Numbered from the stretch's first letter, positions 1-13,077 are shown. The stretch is 64,000 nt of DNA from Rostratula benghalensis (GCA_013399305.1 VXAI01000013.1:996778-1060777), one strand, 5' to 3'. A program made the numbers and translations. The notes: generated from the sequence alone by a model not told the origin.

Positions 1-1389
1 TTATTATTTTTTTTTTTGCCTACCTCTAGCAGATGTAATGTATTCATCAGTGCCTTTGGGTAATGCAATATTGATTTTTTTCATGTTTGGTTGTTTGGTT
101 GTTTGTTTTTTTTTCTGTGATCCTGTACAGACCATGAATTCCAAATTCAATTTCTTGTCAAAATATTAGCTTTTCCAAGGTGCAGAAAACTACATTAGAG
201 GCCATCTTAGAAAGCAAACAACTGCTGCTGTTTTCTGAAATAGGTATTTCTTACCACTGAAGGATCTTCCTTGTATCAATTGATACTGATAACAGTGACA
301 ACACTTTGAACTTACCTTTTCAAAACACATTCTTAAAATGTAGGAGATTCCAATTTATGATTCATCATTTCAGGATAATAATCTGAAATATGAACATATA
401 AAATAGTGAAGAAGAACTTTTGTGAGACAAAAACTTCAATGCCTTGGCCTTTGGAGTCTTTCACAAATGCTTAAAAGAGCTAACTGGTTGGTTTGTTGCC
501 CTTATACACAATAGCATTACAGTGTCTATGATTCAAATTTTCCAGCAGTACCATTAATATAAATGTCTGAGGAAAAGCTGTCTTAAGACCCTTTTTTAGT
601 ATTGCATTTCTACTTCTCCTGTTCCACCCCTGAATTTTGATTCTTATCAAAGAACCTTTTCTCCACAGGGAGGAAAGTTTTTTCTGATGACATAGAGAAA
701 TCTAAGTGTCAGGAACTCTATAAAACACCAATCATTGATAGGATTGTTTGAGGTTTGCAGATCCTGATACCCCTATAGTCATTGCTGAAACATTCAGAGG
801 CACTGAAAATTATATTTATTGTGTTAAGGCAGCACTGCAGTTGGGAATTTTGAGGGGACAGATGCTGCTTATTGGTAAAGAGAAATAAAAAGAATAATAA
901 TTAAAAAAAAACAAACCAGAAGGAAATCTGGTTTTATGAAGTTGGAACAGATTTATTATTATTACATTTAATCTTTGTACAGGATATCTGCTTGCTTGTA
1001 GTTGCTGGAATGCAATAGAAACAGCAGAGATGCCAAAAATAACTAAGAATCCTTAATATCTTTCAGGTCAAAAACAATTAACAAGAACTGCTCATTTCTG
1101 GTTTTAACATGCTGTGCCGGATATCCTGCTTAAAATCTCATTGAGTAGACTGAAAATTAAAGACCCTTTGGAAGGGTTTTTGGTGTGCCTTTACAAGTTG
1201 TACGTATTTTGTTCTCCTTGATGGACTGTATTCCCAGTTATTTCAGCACTAACATAAAAACATTCTCACCCAACAAGCACAAAGAACGGAGTAGGGGAAA
1301 AAGTTTTTATCACTTCAAGCCCCTGTAAAATCCAGACTGCACCAGCTGCAGATCGTCCATTTTGCTATGACATAGCTATTTTTAAGAAA
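1..1389. other. Unannotated AT-rich DNA
   Basis: I see no gene, RNA gene or recognisable transposon here. There are poly-T runs at 5-18 and a GTTT-rich stretch near 87-114. All reading frames are short and broken. Diverged repeats below my recognition limit are possible. Confidence 0.6.
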
Positions 1390-2170
1390 AACCAAAGAAT
1401 CTCAAAACTATGCAACAGCAACCAGGAGAGAGGAATAAGAGAAACAATTTTGAGATACCAAGGTCAATGAAGAAGGAGGGGGAGGACGTGCTCCAGATAC
1501 CAGAGCAGAGATTGCCCTGCAGCCCATGGTGAAGATGATGGTGAGGCAAGCTGACCCCCTGCAGCCCATGGACGTTACTGGTGGAACAGATATCCATCCA
1601 CCTGCAGCCCAAGGACAATCCCATGCCAGAACACATAGATACCCAAAGGAGTCTGTGAGCCTGTGGAGACCCCATGCTGGGGCAGGTGGATGCCAGGACC
1701 TGTGGCACTATGGAAACAGGATCCCATGCTCAAGTCAGTTTTCTGGCATGACTTGTGACCTTGTGTGGGACCCACACTGGAGCGGTCCATTCCTGAAGGG
1801 GTTACACCCCATGGAAGGCTCACACTGGAGAAGTTCATGGAGGAGTGTCTCCCATGCTGGAGTAGGGCAGTAGAGTGAGAAGTCCTCCCCCTGAGCAGCA
1901 GAGACAACAGGAACAAGAGGGGAATGGGGGAGTGTGTTAGGATTTAGTTTTAATTTCTCACTACCCTGATTGAATGGGTAATAAATTAAATTAATTTTCC
2001 CAATACAGAGTCTGTTTTGTCTGTGACGCTAATTGGTGAGTAATTTCAATGTCCTTATCTTGAATCATGAGCCTTTCATTATATTTTCTCTTCCTCTGTC
2101 TGGCTGGAGACAGGATTGACAGAGTGACTTTGGTGGGCTCATACTATCCAGTCAGGGTCAACCCATCACA
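1390..2170 (+). mobile_element. Avian endogenous-retrovirus LTR-type repeat
   Basis: This segment matches from memory a very common bird repeat of the ERVL-like LTR type. The first part (about 1500-1890) consists of degenerate repeats built on GCAGCCCATGG and CCCA(C/T)(A/G)CTGGAG words. The second part has an AATAAA signal near 1980 inside a TAATAAATTAAATTAATTTT context, then a pyrimidine-rich stretch, and a terminal ...CAACCCATCACA at 2170. The ending in CA and the position of the poly(A) signal fit an LTR read on the plus strand. I see no gag, pol or env remnant beside it. The open frames of 105-115 codons on both strands inside it are by-products of the GC-richer repeat and not genes. The left edge is uncertain. 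Confidence 0.72.
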
Positions 2171-3110
2171 ACAACTAAGGTAATTAACATTTACTTCCAA
2201 TAAATCTTTCTTACTAGGAAATGGGACTTCCAAAATCAACTCAATTACTCATAAAGCACTTCTAAGTGTTTAGTTCATTTTTGTTATTACATCAAGAAGA
2301 ACAATTTCAGAATTGTTGTCATTAATTAATGTGAATATATAAAAATAGGAGTAGTTAGGAGTGGAAAGTTAAACTGATCAGCTCAGGTTTACTCTTAGTT
2401 CAAATAAAACTATATTCTGCAGCAAATTTTTTTTTTTTAAGATTTTGATCAATCAAGACATTTTTCATTCCAACACCAGAGCACATCATATATCCCAAAA
2501 GCCATTAAAGCTTCAGTTTATCTGCCACAAGGATCTCCTTTTTAAACAGCTTATATATGCCTGTTTTAAAGATGGGATCATTTCTGGTCTTATTTGGGAG
2601 AAAATATCGCTGTAGCATAGTGATAATTTTATCCTTTGGTTTTATTTATTTACAATAATTTATTCTGTGCTTTAGGTAACATGAGCATCATGATCAAGCA
2701 AAAGACTTATAGGCAACAACAACAACAAAAAATATATTTAAAAAAATTCTTCACTTTCTCCGTGCTCCAACATTTTCTCCAGTCTCTTACTGCTCAGGTA
2801 ATGAAGGTTCATAGATGTTTTGATTTCTCCTTAATTAGTTTCTTCCCTTCTTCCTCTTCACATGCCACAGCTGCGATAGGGGTGAGACAACCGTCATGGT
2901 TGGGGAATGGTTCATTTTCTGGTTCAGTTAATGGAGAGACTAACACGATATGAAGTCAGACATCCTTGCCTATTTCTTTTAGCATACTGTTTTTGTTAGA
3001 CTCTCACACTTCAAGGACAGAAGACAGCTGAACCTGTTATTACTGAAATGTCAATACCATAATTGATGATGCAGATAGAGTCTTCCTTAGCTCATATTCC
3101 CTTTGCAGAG
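2171..3110. other. Unannotated AT-rich DNA
   Basis: No gene or element recognised. A short CAA run lies at 2716-2727. The 105-codon plus-strand frame at 2636-2953 has low-complexity QQQQQ content and no domain; I regard it as chance. Confidence 0.55.
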
Positions 3111-3278
3111 AAAAGGTAAGAGAAAGAGAAAGAGAAAGAGAAAGAGAAAGAGAAAGAGAAAGAGAAAGAGAAAGAGAAAGAGAAAGAGAAAGAGAAAGAG
3201 AAAGAGAAAGAGNNNNNNNNNNNNNNNNNNNNNNNNNNNNNNNNNNNNNNNNNNNNNGAGAAAGAGAAAGAGAAAGGG
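3111..3278 (+). repeat. (AGAAAG)n hexanucleotide microsatellite, gap-interrupted
   Basis: About 100 bases of uninterrupted AGAAAG units are followed by 45 N (3213-3257) and then the same unit again, ending in GGGAGG. The plus strand is pure purine. The gap inside the array means its true length is unknown; assemblers commonly fail in such tracts. An open frame through it encodes only Lys-Arg repeats and is not a gene. Confidence 0.97.
3213..3257. other. Assembly gap (45 N)
   Basis: Run of N inside the hexanucleotide array. The missing sequence is probably more of the same repeat, so the gap length should not be trusted. Confidence 0.99.
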
Positions 3279-5307
3279 AGGTAGAGAATATAAATTAGGA
3301 ACTGATAGGTAATCTCCTACGGTGATGTTTTGGCCTCATTTTAACAGCAAGCTGCCTACAAAAATACAAATCTCTGTTTAGATTTTCTTCCCCAGATTTT
3401 TGTATTTATTTTGAATAAATTATTAGTTTTTATTTTCTGTCTTAAATTTCCCAGTAAGTTTTGGACGATTACCTTTAAGTGGAGACTGAAAAAAATATTA
3501 TGAAATGTAAAGAAGCAATATTCTGTGGTTTTTCTTCAGTAACCTTGTAATTAGAAATGAACTTGAAAAGTAAAACACGGAACAGAAGGTTGTGTCATAG
3601 ATATCACCTCTAGCAGAAAGCTCTGAAGAGATTTTCAGTATCAAAGGGCAATCAGGATATTAATTGAATGTCCAGAGTAAGTTGTTTGATTTTTTTCTGT
3701 TGTTGGTGGTTTTGTTTGTTTGTTGTTCTTGCTGTTTTTGCCACATTTAGTAAACAATTATTTCAGCATCTTTCACTGGATTTGAAGTCAACTGTTGTTG
3801 GCTTGTTGAATATGGTTCAGTTTCTTTAAATAATTTTCTTTAGTTATGACACTGCAAATAATGACATATTATGCAAGCTAACTTAAATCTGAATAGTTTG
3901 CATTTATTATGTTAGGTGGCCATTTCTTGGAATGACAAAACTAATCACATTATAATAAATTTGAATATACTTGAACATCTAACATTGGAAAAGAAATTTA
4001 TCCAGAATGAGGTGCAGAAAATGCAAATAAAATTACTACAACAGTGACAAACCATATAATTGAAGAATATAAATAAAAAAAAAAAATAGAAATTAAAATG
4101 AAAATTCAAAAATTCATTGAAAAAATAGCTCATGTGAAGAATGACCAGTCCGGAGAAAAAGACAAGTAAAAGAATATTCAGTTTGCACACAATTTCTGAA
4201 ATTTTTTTAAAAATCACATAGGAAGTTTATGTTGGTCATGGTGATACTGAAGTTATAAATGAAAACAAAATAAATAGCAACAAATCTTTCTTGGATTCAG
4301 ATCCCTTGTTTTTGCAAAATAAGACAAGACTTAAATTATTTCAACAGTTTGCCCAAATAGATCAATTTAGACAAATAAATCACACACTGTATTACATGTA
4401 GAACACTTACATTCAGGATAGTTTTCTACATACATTTTTGTTGATCAAAAACATAAGTAATGGTAATCTCTGTGTGCCATCTGGTCACGAAAAGACAAGT
4501 TTTAAATTAAAAATATGATGTTACTACTGATCTCAAAAGGAAGCAAATCATTGAAGGTTATATTAGGCAAGGGAATAGTTTCAGTTTTCAAGAAAAGTGC
4601 TTCGAAACATCTGCCAGGGTTGTTGAAACAGATTAACATGCTTGTACCATCTGATTGTACAAGTATGACCTTTTAAATGAAAGGTTGTTAAAAAAGACTG
4701 AAATGGAATAGAGCTTTCCCTGACACATTACCCTCTTTACTGATACTCATTTTCAATTATACTATCAAGATGCCTGATAAGGTGACGGTGGTAGTCAAAC
4801 TGTGGAGAATGGAGAAGGAATAGCGATGGATACAGAACACAGCAATGTTCAGGTTTCCTTGAAATTAACGGAACTATCCATGTCTTGATGTAATAAACAT
4901 AATTATGTAATGTGGAAAGTGAGTGAGGTTTTGGGGAGGGTCGTTAGAATAATCATAGCTCATCCCATAAACTTACCAACTTTTTCCATTTTACAAGACT
5001 GTTATTATTACTAGTTCCATGAACAAAGTAATGAATAGCTTACCTAAACAATGGAGGATTTGTAATACATGTAACTAGAAAATAATGAAAAAGCATGTTA
5101 AGATAAATGGAAGAGACCACCCCCCAATAACTGATGACATTATGATTTCTAACAATATGTTTGCAGTATGGATTTGCTTTGGTGTGATAGTTTGGCTTCC
5201 TTTGTCATGAGTGATCTAAGGTTGCATTATTAGTATTTCTGGTTTTAACCAAGATTTTGTCTATTATTAATTTTTCTTTTAAACATTTTTCAATTAGTTT
5301 TTAATTG
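3279..5307. other. Unannotated AT-rich DNA
   Basis: No gene or recognisable repeat. A 90-codon minus-strand frame at 3945-4217 is Phe/Ile-rich, as expected from random AT-rich DNA. A GTTT/GTT-rich stretch lies near 3700-3740. Confidence 0.55.
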
Positions 5308-5930
5308 CCCTTGTCGCCAAGAGGGCCAATGGAATTCTGAGCTGCATAGGGAAGAGTGTGGCCAGTAAGTCGAGGGAGATCATTCTCCATGCCCCCCCCC
5401 GCACTGCTAAGGCCACAACAGGAATATTGCATCCAGTTCTGGGCTCCCCAGTTCAAGAGAGACAGGGAACTACTGGAGAGAGTCCAGAGTAAGGCAACAA
5501 AGATGATTGAGGGATTGGAGCATAATCCTTATGAGGAAAGGCTGAGAGACCTGGGATTCAGCCTGGAGAAGAGAAGGCTGAGGGGAGACCTTAATAAGGT
5601 CTCATAAGTATCTGTTTATAAGTATCAGAAGGGTGGGTTGAGGGAGAATGGAGCTAGACTCTTTTCAATGGTTCCCAGTGACAGGACGAGGGGCAAGGGG
5701 CACAAGCTGGAACATAGGAAGTTCCATTCAAAAGTGAGGAAAAAATTTACAGTGAAGGTGACAGAGCACTGGAACAGGCTGCCTAGGGAGGTTTTGGAGT
5801 CCCCCTTTTCTGGAGACCTTCAAGCCCCGCCTGGATGCCGTCCTGAGTAATGTGCTCTAGGCAATCCTGCTTTAGCATCAACTAGTTGATCTCGAGAGGT
5901 CCCTTCCAACTCTGACAATTCCGTGATTCC
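5308..5930 (+). mobile_element. CR1 LINE fragment (ORF2 C-terminus and 3' tail)
   Basis: 5'-truncated copy of the avian CR1 retrotransposon. The left part encodes the C-terminal part of the RT protein in broken frames: 5356-5607 contains [17 protein letters not shown] and [20 protein letters not shown], and 5638-5850 contains SDRTRGKGHKLEHRKFH and EHWNRLPREVLESP. These are standard CR1 blocks. The copy ends with GATCTCGAGAGGTCCCTTCCAAC and a degraded ATTCCGTGATTCC tail. A stop and frame change near 5607-5638 and a C-run near 5392-5400 show it is dead. 5' truncation with a retained 3' end is normal for CR1. Confidence 0.95.
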
Positions 5931-8900
5931 AAGAGGTTCTCAGGCACTGCTTTCCAAGCAAGACTCATGCCTGAGGGCCTGAGTGGCTCTCTGGCTTTAC
6001 AGGACACAGCTGAGCAGGATGCATTAAACTATTGACTAATACTGTCTCAGTACCAAAAAATATGATGTAGTACCTTACCTCATGCACTAGTTGCTGCCTC
6101 CCAGACTCAACACAGTCTGACCATTTCCTTTATTTTGGCACACTAGGAAGAAGACAGTTTTAAATTCTAGTTAGGTTTATCATCTAAGATTTTAGGAGTA
6201 ATGCCAGAAAAATCCTTTATCATTACAGTACTCTACAGTACCACTTCGTTCCTTAAAAAAAAAAAAAACACCTTTTTTTTTTTTTTTTTTTTTTTCCTAA
6301 AACCATAGCTGCTATTTTGATCTGACTATTTGGGACTTCTAGGAAAAAAGGCATAAAGAATTTACAAGCCTGGAACGGATACCAGTCCTTAGCAAGGAAG
6401 AACGAAGTAGGACAATCATTGCTATGTTGCTCACATTCTTTTAGAATTGTTGCTGTTCTTGCCCAGTTCTCTTAAAACTGTAGACTTTTATGAATACACA
6501 TGGCAAAGTAACAGTGGACATTGTTTCTTAGATATTTTTTCTAGATTCTGACACACAAAACCCTCTGTGTTTCTGTGTACACAATTTGGCCTGAGAATAC
6601 TTTTATTTTTTTGCCTTTCTTTTTTTAATCCAAGACAAGTAAATTTAAGTTGTTTTCAGCTGAATACTTGCAAATCTATCAGACTTCTCTGATACACTTC
6701 AATGAGATAGTTCTTTTACATTCCAATTATATTTTAGGAAAAACAGGTTAATTTCCTAATCCTTCTTGTAATGCCCAATGCTTGGACAAGATGGCATTTT
6801 GGTTCCCTTAAGCTTTGTATTAATTTTTTTAAAGTATCTAGGGAAGGCATATTTTCTGTCCCTGATACTTTTAATCTATCATGCTATTATGCTAAGAAGA
6901 TTTTCTAACTGAAATGCTCCCTAGGTAGATCTCCTGTTGCTGTTCTCACCTTCACAGTAGATCTGAAACGACAGATAGCAATTAATATTTTTCAAATGCA
7001 TCACAGTAACCCAGGCATCTATAACTACATTTACAGTCACTAAATAAGAGATTAAAAATTATTTCCTTTCAAAGTAATTTTGGAAGGATGAGATTTGTGG
7101 TGCCTAAATGAGCTCCCCCAAATTTGTAATTCATTCATTATTTTGAACATACAGGAAAATGAGATTCTGATGTGGCTCTACTAGCACAACACAAGGAAAA
7201 CTTAAGGGATATTTGGTGAATGGGTAACAAAACCAAAGATAAACAACATCAAAACTTTTGGCAACTGTCTCAGAATGAGCAGCATCAGGTGTTCTTTTTT
7301 TTTTAAATTAATAAGTGTTTGCATATCTAAAATTTCTGTGGAAATTTTATGCTTATAAATACCACTGCCCCATTCATTAGTTTAGGAAGGCTTTGGCTTG
7401 GAGAATAAAAGTATAAATTCTAATACATCACAGTATTTGACTCTATTTTAACTATAATGGACAGGTTGATAGTAAGTAAATTGATTGGTTCTTATATTCA
7501 GCAAAGGGTAACCTAAAGGCAAAACATATAGGTGGATATTTCTAGCACCATGCATGGCATAAAAAGAATTAATTTTAATCCCAGGTATTTTTACAATGGG
7601 GTTTTGTATCCTGCAGTTAAGACATATTTGTTTTTATGAGCAATTCTGAAGAATTCAGAATTGGAGTTCTTCCAAAGACTTAAATAAAAAGTGTTTATTG
7701 TAAAAGATCAAACTTGGGTTTTCCATCTGACTTTCTGATAAGCTCAAAGGTTGCCTTCATTTTCTGAAAAAAAAAAAAAAAGAAGAAATTAACTGTATTA
7801 TTCACTTAAGAAGATATTCAACATTGAAATAATAGTAAATAATCTCTGAGAGCATCATTTTTACCCTTTAATTAATTGCTTAAATACATACAAATGCATG
7901 CACACACAATTTACAATTATTTTTTAATTCTCCTCATGGTAGCTGCTCAGCAATACACTATATGTTATTTTGCACTGCATATAATACAATAGGATATTGA
8001 GTTATGTTTACAGTTTGAGATTTTTGTTATATTTGAAAACATATGCAGTGCTCTGGAAATACAGGGAGCAAGAGATAGCTGGAAAGTGAAAAATTAAAGG
8101 TATGACATCAGCCTCCCTGAACCGTGACAATTACGCAAACATCTTGATGCTGTTCTTCTGCTGTTGAATACTTTTATTCTATTGTGGCACAAAAGCACAG
8201 GGTAATGTAAGAGGAACCATGAAAAGGAATCAAACCATGATAATTCCATTAAGCACACTGATTTTAAGAAACAGAATTCCAGGCACATTTCATAATGCAC
8301 AACGAAATCAACCATTGAATACTTCAGGGGTATGAGATGTGATGGACACCCATGTTAACCAGGATATACATGTACATAATTTCTAATGCTTAGGACCTTG
8401 TGGGATGGTTGACTGACAAATACCATTGCTTACAGTTCTGAATTTAGACAACCTCAGAATGGCTAAATGGAAACAATTAACTACTTGGGGTTGTTTTGTG
8501 TTTTCTTTGATTTTGTTTGGTTTGATTTTAAATAATTACAAAACAAAACCAAAATTAAAAATGCCAAGAGGTTAATAAAGTGTTTCTCTAGTTTTCCTCT
8601 TTTTAATTCATCCAGTCTGTATTGGTTTAAGTATGTACTATGTGAAAGCTAGCATATACATGTGGAAACTACATCTTAGTGTTATCCAAAGTTTAATTTT
8701 CAACATAAAGGATAAAAGTTACAAGTGTACCATTTTCTGCCAGTGTTTTACCCATTTTGTTGGCACAATTTTTTTGTTCTCAACAGCTGAAGTTATCTGT
8801 AACAATCTCTTTCTAATTCTTTGAATTATTTTCTCAATTTGAAGTTATAAAGGGATCCATCCTGCAGTTTACACAGCATAAATATACTTTCCAAGACCTA

Positions 8901-11211
8901 GACAAGACTCAGACAATTTGGTGAATTTTTGTTGTTCCTAGAAGTTTAGGAGCAGATAAGATTTGTTAATTACAGCTGCTCTGTTACTAATAAACCTTCT
9001 GAAGTTCAGTATACTAAGAACTATAGTAATGCAGCTATTAAAAGTTTGGTAAGAATAAAAGTACTTATTCTTTTTAGAAATTCCTAATATTAAAAACATG
9101 CTGAAATTTTCTCAATGTATTACATCTGTTCTCTGTTAAATATTCTGTATGTGTACCAAAAATGCTTCAAAGGAAGCACAGAATCACAACTGATTGAAAA
9201 CTGATTGAAATAATAGTATATACAATACTTCTGCTATATGCTATTCAATAATAAAACTGACATTTCAGAAATGGGAACTCTGTTCACTGAAAAAAACGAG
9301 GACAACCTTATTTGCTCTGATGAGCTGTATAGATAATTTTATTTTTTTGAGGTTAAGATTTAATGCATAAACTTCACATTTCCCTCTTGGCTTGTAATAA
9401 GACTTACTTTTCAGGATTTGGTTTTATTATAAAATAAATACGTGTAAGTAATTATTTTGGGAGTAGGAATTTTTCATTGCACTGGTTTCATGAAAACGAT
9501 ATGTATTCTTGCTGAGTAGTATTTTTTCTTGATTTATAATTCATACAAGTTATCTGCAGAAAGATAAATTGATTTCTCTTTACCTGCTAGATGTTGTCAT
9601 ACAGGAAGTTTACAGTTTCCGTAACTAGATTAGTAGTGAATGGCAGTGAGTCTTTCTCTTTTTTTCTTTTGTATTAAATATATTAGCACTTCACTGCAAC
9701 AGGAACTAAAGAAAAGCCTAAGAAGCCAATTCTTTCACTGTTGTCAAACCAAACAAGCAAACATATTTTAAAGTTTACTACTAACAATGGCAGAGAGATT
9801 GATTCAAACTTTAATTAGTATTGGCTTGAAAAGAAACATTGCTATTGCTCTGTGCAGTTAAACAAATACAAATCATGTCTATGCTACAAAAAGTGCAAAT
9901 ATTCTTTGTTTTTCTTTCTATTTTTTTTTTCCCCTGATACAGAACTGACCTAAATTAATCCCCAGCAGAAAATGACAGGCACAAAGATTCAGCTGCTTGT
10001 TACAGTTATTTGCTGGGCACTTATTTTATTATGTGTTCTCTCTTAGGGATCAGGTGCAATGGTTCCTGTGGGCAAGTTTGTTTGTCCAAGCTCCAGAGCT
10101 CGCACACAAGAAATAGTAATTATTAGCAGAGATCAGTTAACCTTGGTCCCAGTGCTTTCAAGATTGTTGTCTATTGTTTATTTACACCTGAGCAGAGTTC
10201 AAGAGTTTTGACAACAGCAGACACAAAACCATATTTCTTGGCACTTTGATGTCAGAATTGACAGGTATGCCTGTGTAAATATCACTTACCTAGTGGCTAC
10301 ACTCAACATATTTAATAATTGGTATGTGTAGAATATTTCTGCTATTACCCTGAGTAAAAACTCATAATGAAAATCAGCATTCATGTAAGAAAAATTCAAA
10401 TTCATGTGTTGATAATTTGTCTGAAGACTACAGGACCTTTGCAAATCCTAAAAATTTTCCATAGCCACTGCATTTTTAAAACTAATGAAACAGCGTGTGA
10501 AGTAGTATCATTTGTCTACTTATCATTATCAAATATTATGTAATTGGTTGGAAAGACAGAAAGGAAGTTGAGAGAGGCATGCTTTGGCAGGTAATATTGA
10601 AGTGTAGAATTACAATCCATTATGTTCCATTAACAGTGAACATCCTGATTCATAATACGGTGTTAAGTGCCAATTATTATAAGCTCTCTGCTTATTAACT
10701 GACATGTGCTAGTAAGCATTATAGCTTTTAAAAAATATGGAGATTAATTTGTATTGTCATAGTGATTCTTTCTGAGGACTGAATATGTGTTATGAAAAGC
10801 TATAATCCTTAAACAAGTGTAGTCCTTAGTGCTGTTTATTCAAATTCTCAGCACCTTGCTGCAGTAAGTACACACTAACATTTTTCCATGGGGGCAAAAA
10901 TGAGCAAATGTGGAGACAAAAATATCCTCAAAAGTAGAAAAGTAGAATTACTAGCATTTTTTCTCATCTTTCAGTTATGAGCTCAGGTTCCCACTTTGGC
11001 GAGGCAGTTTCAGTCTCACAAAACTTACCAGCCATTAAAGGCTGAAGGTCAAATTACCCCTATAGCTTTATCTATGTTCTGTAGTTCTTTTTTGAGACAT
11101 AACACTTCTTTTTTCTGTCCCATTATATTTGCCTCTGAACATTCCAATTTTTTTTTTTTAAGTTTTATACTATTAGTTAAAATATTTGAGGAAACATTCT
11201 TAAGATCTTTT
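5931..11211. other. Unannotated AT-rich DNA, about 5.3 kb
   Basis: No host exon or transposon recognised. Small features only: the A-run/T-run inverted pair at 6255-6295, an A15 run near 7767-7781, and scattered short T-runs. The 60- to 79-codon frames at 8094-8315, 8633-8824 and 10996-11235 have no domain or biased composition beyond AT-richness. Confidence 0.55.
6255..6295. repeat. A14 / T23 inverted homopolymer pair
   Basis: A run of 14 A (6255-6268) is separated by CACC from a run of 23 T (6273-6295). The two runs can pair as a hairpin with a 4-base loop. Confidence 0.9.
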
Positions 11212-12105
11212 TGTGAGGAGTGTTGGGGGAATTAAAGGTCTGTCAATTGCACCTCAGTGTCAGGGAATGCTAAGGAGGAGATCATCTTGAGTACCACCAC
11301 ACAGGACAGCCAGGCAATCAGGCCCAGTCAACCTATGTTTATGAAAAGCAGGTCCTACTTGGTTAAATTGATCTCCTGTGACCTGCTTGGTGGATGAGCA
11401 AAAGGCTGTGGATGGTATTCATCTGGACTTTAATAAAGTCTTTGACCCTTTTTCCCAGAGCATTCTCATTGATGCTCATGGTCTGGACTGATGTCCTCTT
11501 CACTGGGTAAAATACTGTCTGGATAGCTGGCCCCAGAAAGTGATGGGGAATGGAGTTCAATCCAGTTGATGGTCAGACACAAGTGGTGTTCCCCAGGGCT
11601 CAGTATTTTGGTCAGTTCTGTTTAATGTCTTTATCAATCATCTGGATGAGGGGATCAAGTGCACCTTCAGTAAATTTGGAGACAACACCAAGCTGGATGT
11701 GGGTGTTGATCTGCTGGAGGGTAGGCAGGCTCTACAGAGAGGGATGTGGACAAACTGGACCTATGGTAAGACATTCAACAAAGTCAAGTGCTAGGTCCCA
11801 CACTTAGGTCACAACAACACCATGCAGCACTATAGGCTTGAGGAAGAGTGGTTGGAAAGCTGGCCAGCAGAAAGGGGCTTGGTGGTCAACAGCCAGATGA
11901 ATACGAGCCAGCAGTGTGCTCAATAACACTCTGGCATGTATCAAAAAGAGAGTGGCCAGCAGGACTATGCAAGTGATTGCTCTCCCGTAGTCAGCATTGG
12001 TGAGATTGCATGTCTAATACTGTGTTCAGTTTTGTGCCCCTCACTGCGGGAGTGACATTGAAGTACTGGAGGGTGTTTAGAAAAGAGCAACAAAACTGGT
12101 GTCTG
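11212..12105 (+). mobile_element. CR1 LINE fragment (central RT domain), both ends truncated
   Basis: The plus strand carries degraded CR1 reverse transcriptase. Recognisable blocks in shifting frames include the LVD/GKAVD-like region near 11385-11420, a DFNKVFDPF-type block near 11425-11455, SGVPQGS-like coding near 11580-11605, and the FADD catalytic block at 11675-11686. That block now reads F-G-D-N, so the second catalytic Asp is lost. Further right are the LHLGHNN and PHLxYCVQFCAPH-like stretches (about 11800-12050). The match fades near 12105 in the region of the LEGV..RATKL block, so the usual 3' tail is missing. This is an old copy with several frameshifts. Confidence 0.92.
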
Positions 12106-13057
12106 CTTATACTAAAGTGATTTTGGTTAGCTTGTGCTGTTTCTTTTCTTCTAACAAACAATAGAATGCATACACTTCAGAAGGAATTTGGAAGCTATCA
12201 GATACTCATCAAACTTTTGAGGTACATTTACCATTTTGTATGCATTGGCTTCTGTTCTTCTGTCTACACATTACCCAGAAAAAATGTCAACTGTTGATGT
12301 AGGGGGCCTGAAATTTTTTTTTGAGCTGAAAAAGATGGAACAAATATGTATGTGACTTTACAAATTAATGTTATTATTAACAATGCTTTAAGTATAGAAC
12401 ATAGTTACTACCACCATTCACTTTCACAGAAAATGTTTTTTTTAATGGAAAAGTGCAGCTGAAAAGTCCCAGAAGCAACTTCTTCTGGTGTCTCTTGACA
12501 TTTTGTGGAGTCAGGAGCAGGGTTTAACATGTACCATATAAACCATAGGTTTATCTTGCTAGCAGGAAAATTTCAGTTTGGCATAAGAACAGTGTGACCT
12601 TCCTCACTTCATCTGAGTGTTAGCTGCAAAGGATGTATTTATGACTAATTTTTGCTGTGTGGATACAGATTCAGTAACAAAGCTTTGATCTGCATATAAC
12701 AGTTTTCCTAGCCAGTGGCCATGGTAACTTTTTAAGTCACAAAAATGTAATTAATCACTGTTCTGCTACATAGCGTAAAAATTCAGCTGTTGATGCTATT
12801 ATTTTATTTTAAACCCAAGTTCATTTTATTCCATACAGATCATGGATGAAGCTGCACAAAACACAGAGGCTAAGACTTCAAGCATATGCCCTGCAGCAAT
12901 AAAACTTAGTCCCTGAGGTTATTAGAAACTCTTTTAGTAGATGTAAAACAAAGGTGAAAATTCATCAGCTGAGATTAGCTTTCTCTTGTTAACTAACAGC
13001 TATTATGCATAGCACTTTGAGATTCATTCTCCAATGTGTTACTGTACATAAAATAAA

Positions 13058-13077
13058 GGTTGATTGATTGATTGATG
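13058..13077. repeat. (TTGA)n short microsatellite
   Basis: About four to five tandem TTGA units ending in TGGAT. Confidence 0.85.

Noticed and set aside
1382..1916. Three overlapping open frames of 108-115 codons on both strands
   Set aside because: They lie wholly inside the LTR-type minisatellite and result from its composition; opposite-strand overlap and repeat content argue against genes.
3103..3312. Open frame with Lys-Arg repeats
   Set aside because: It is a translation of the hexanucleotide microsatellite and an assembly gap.
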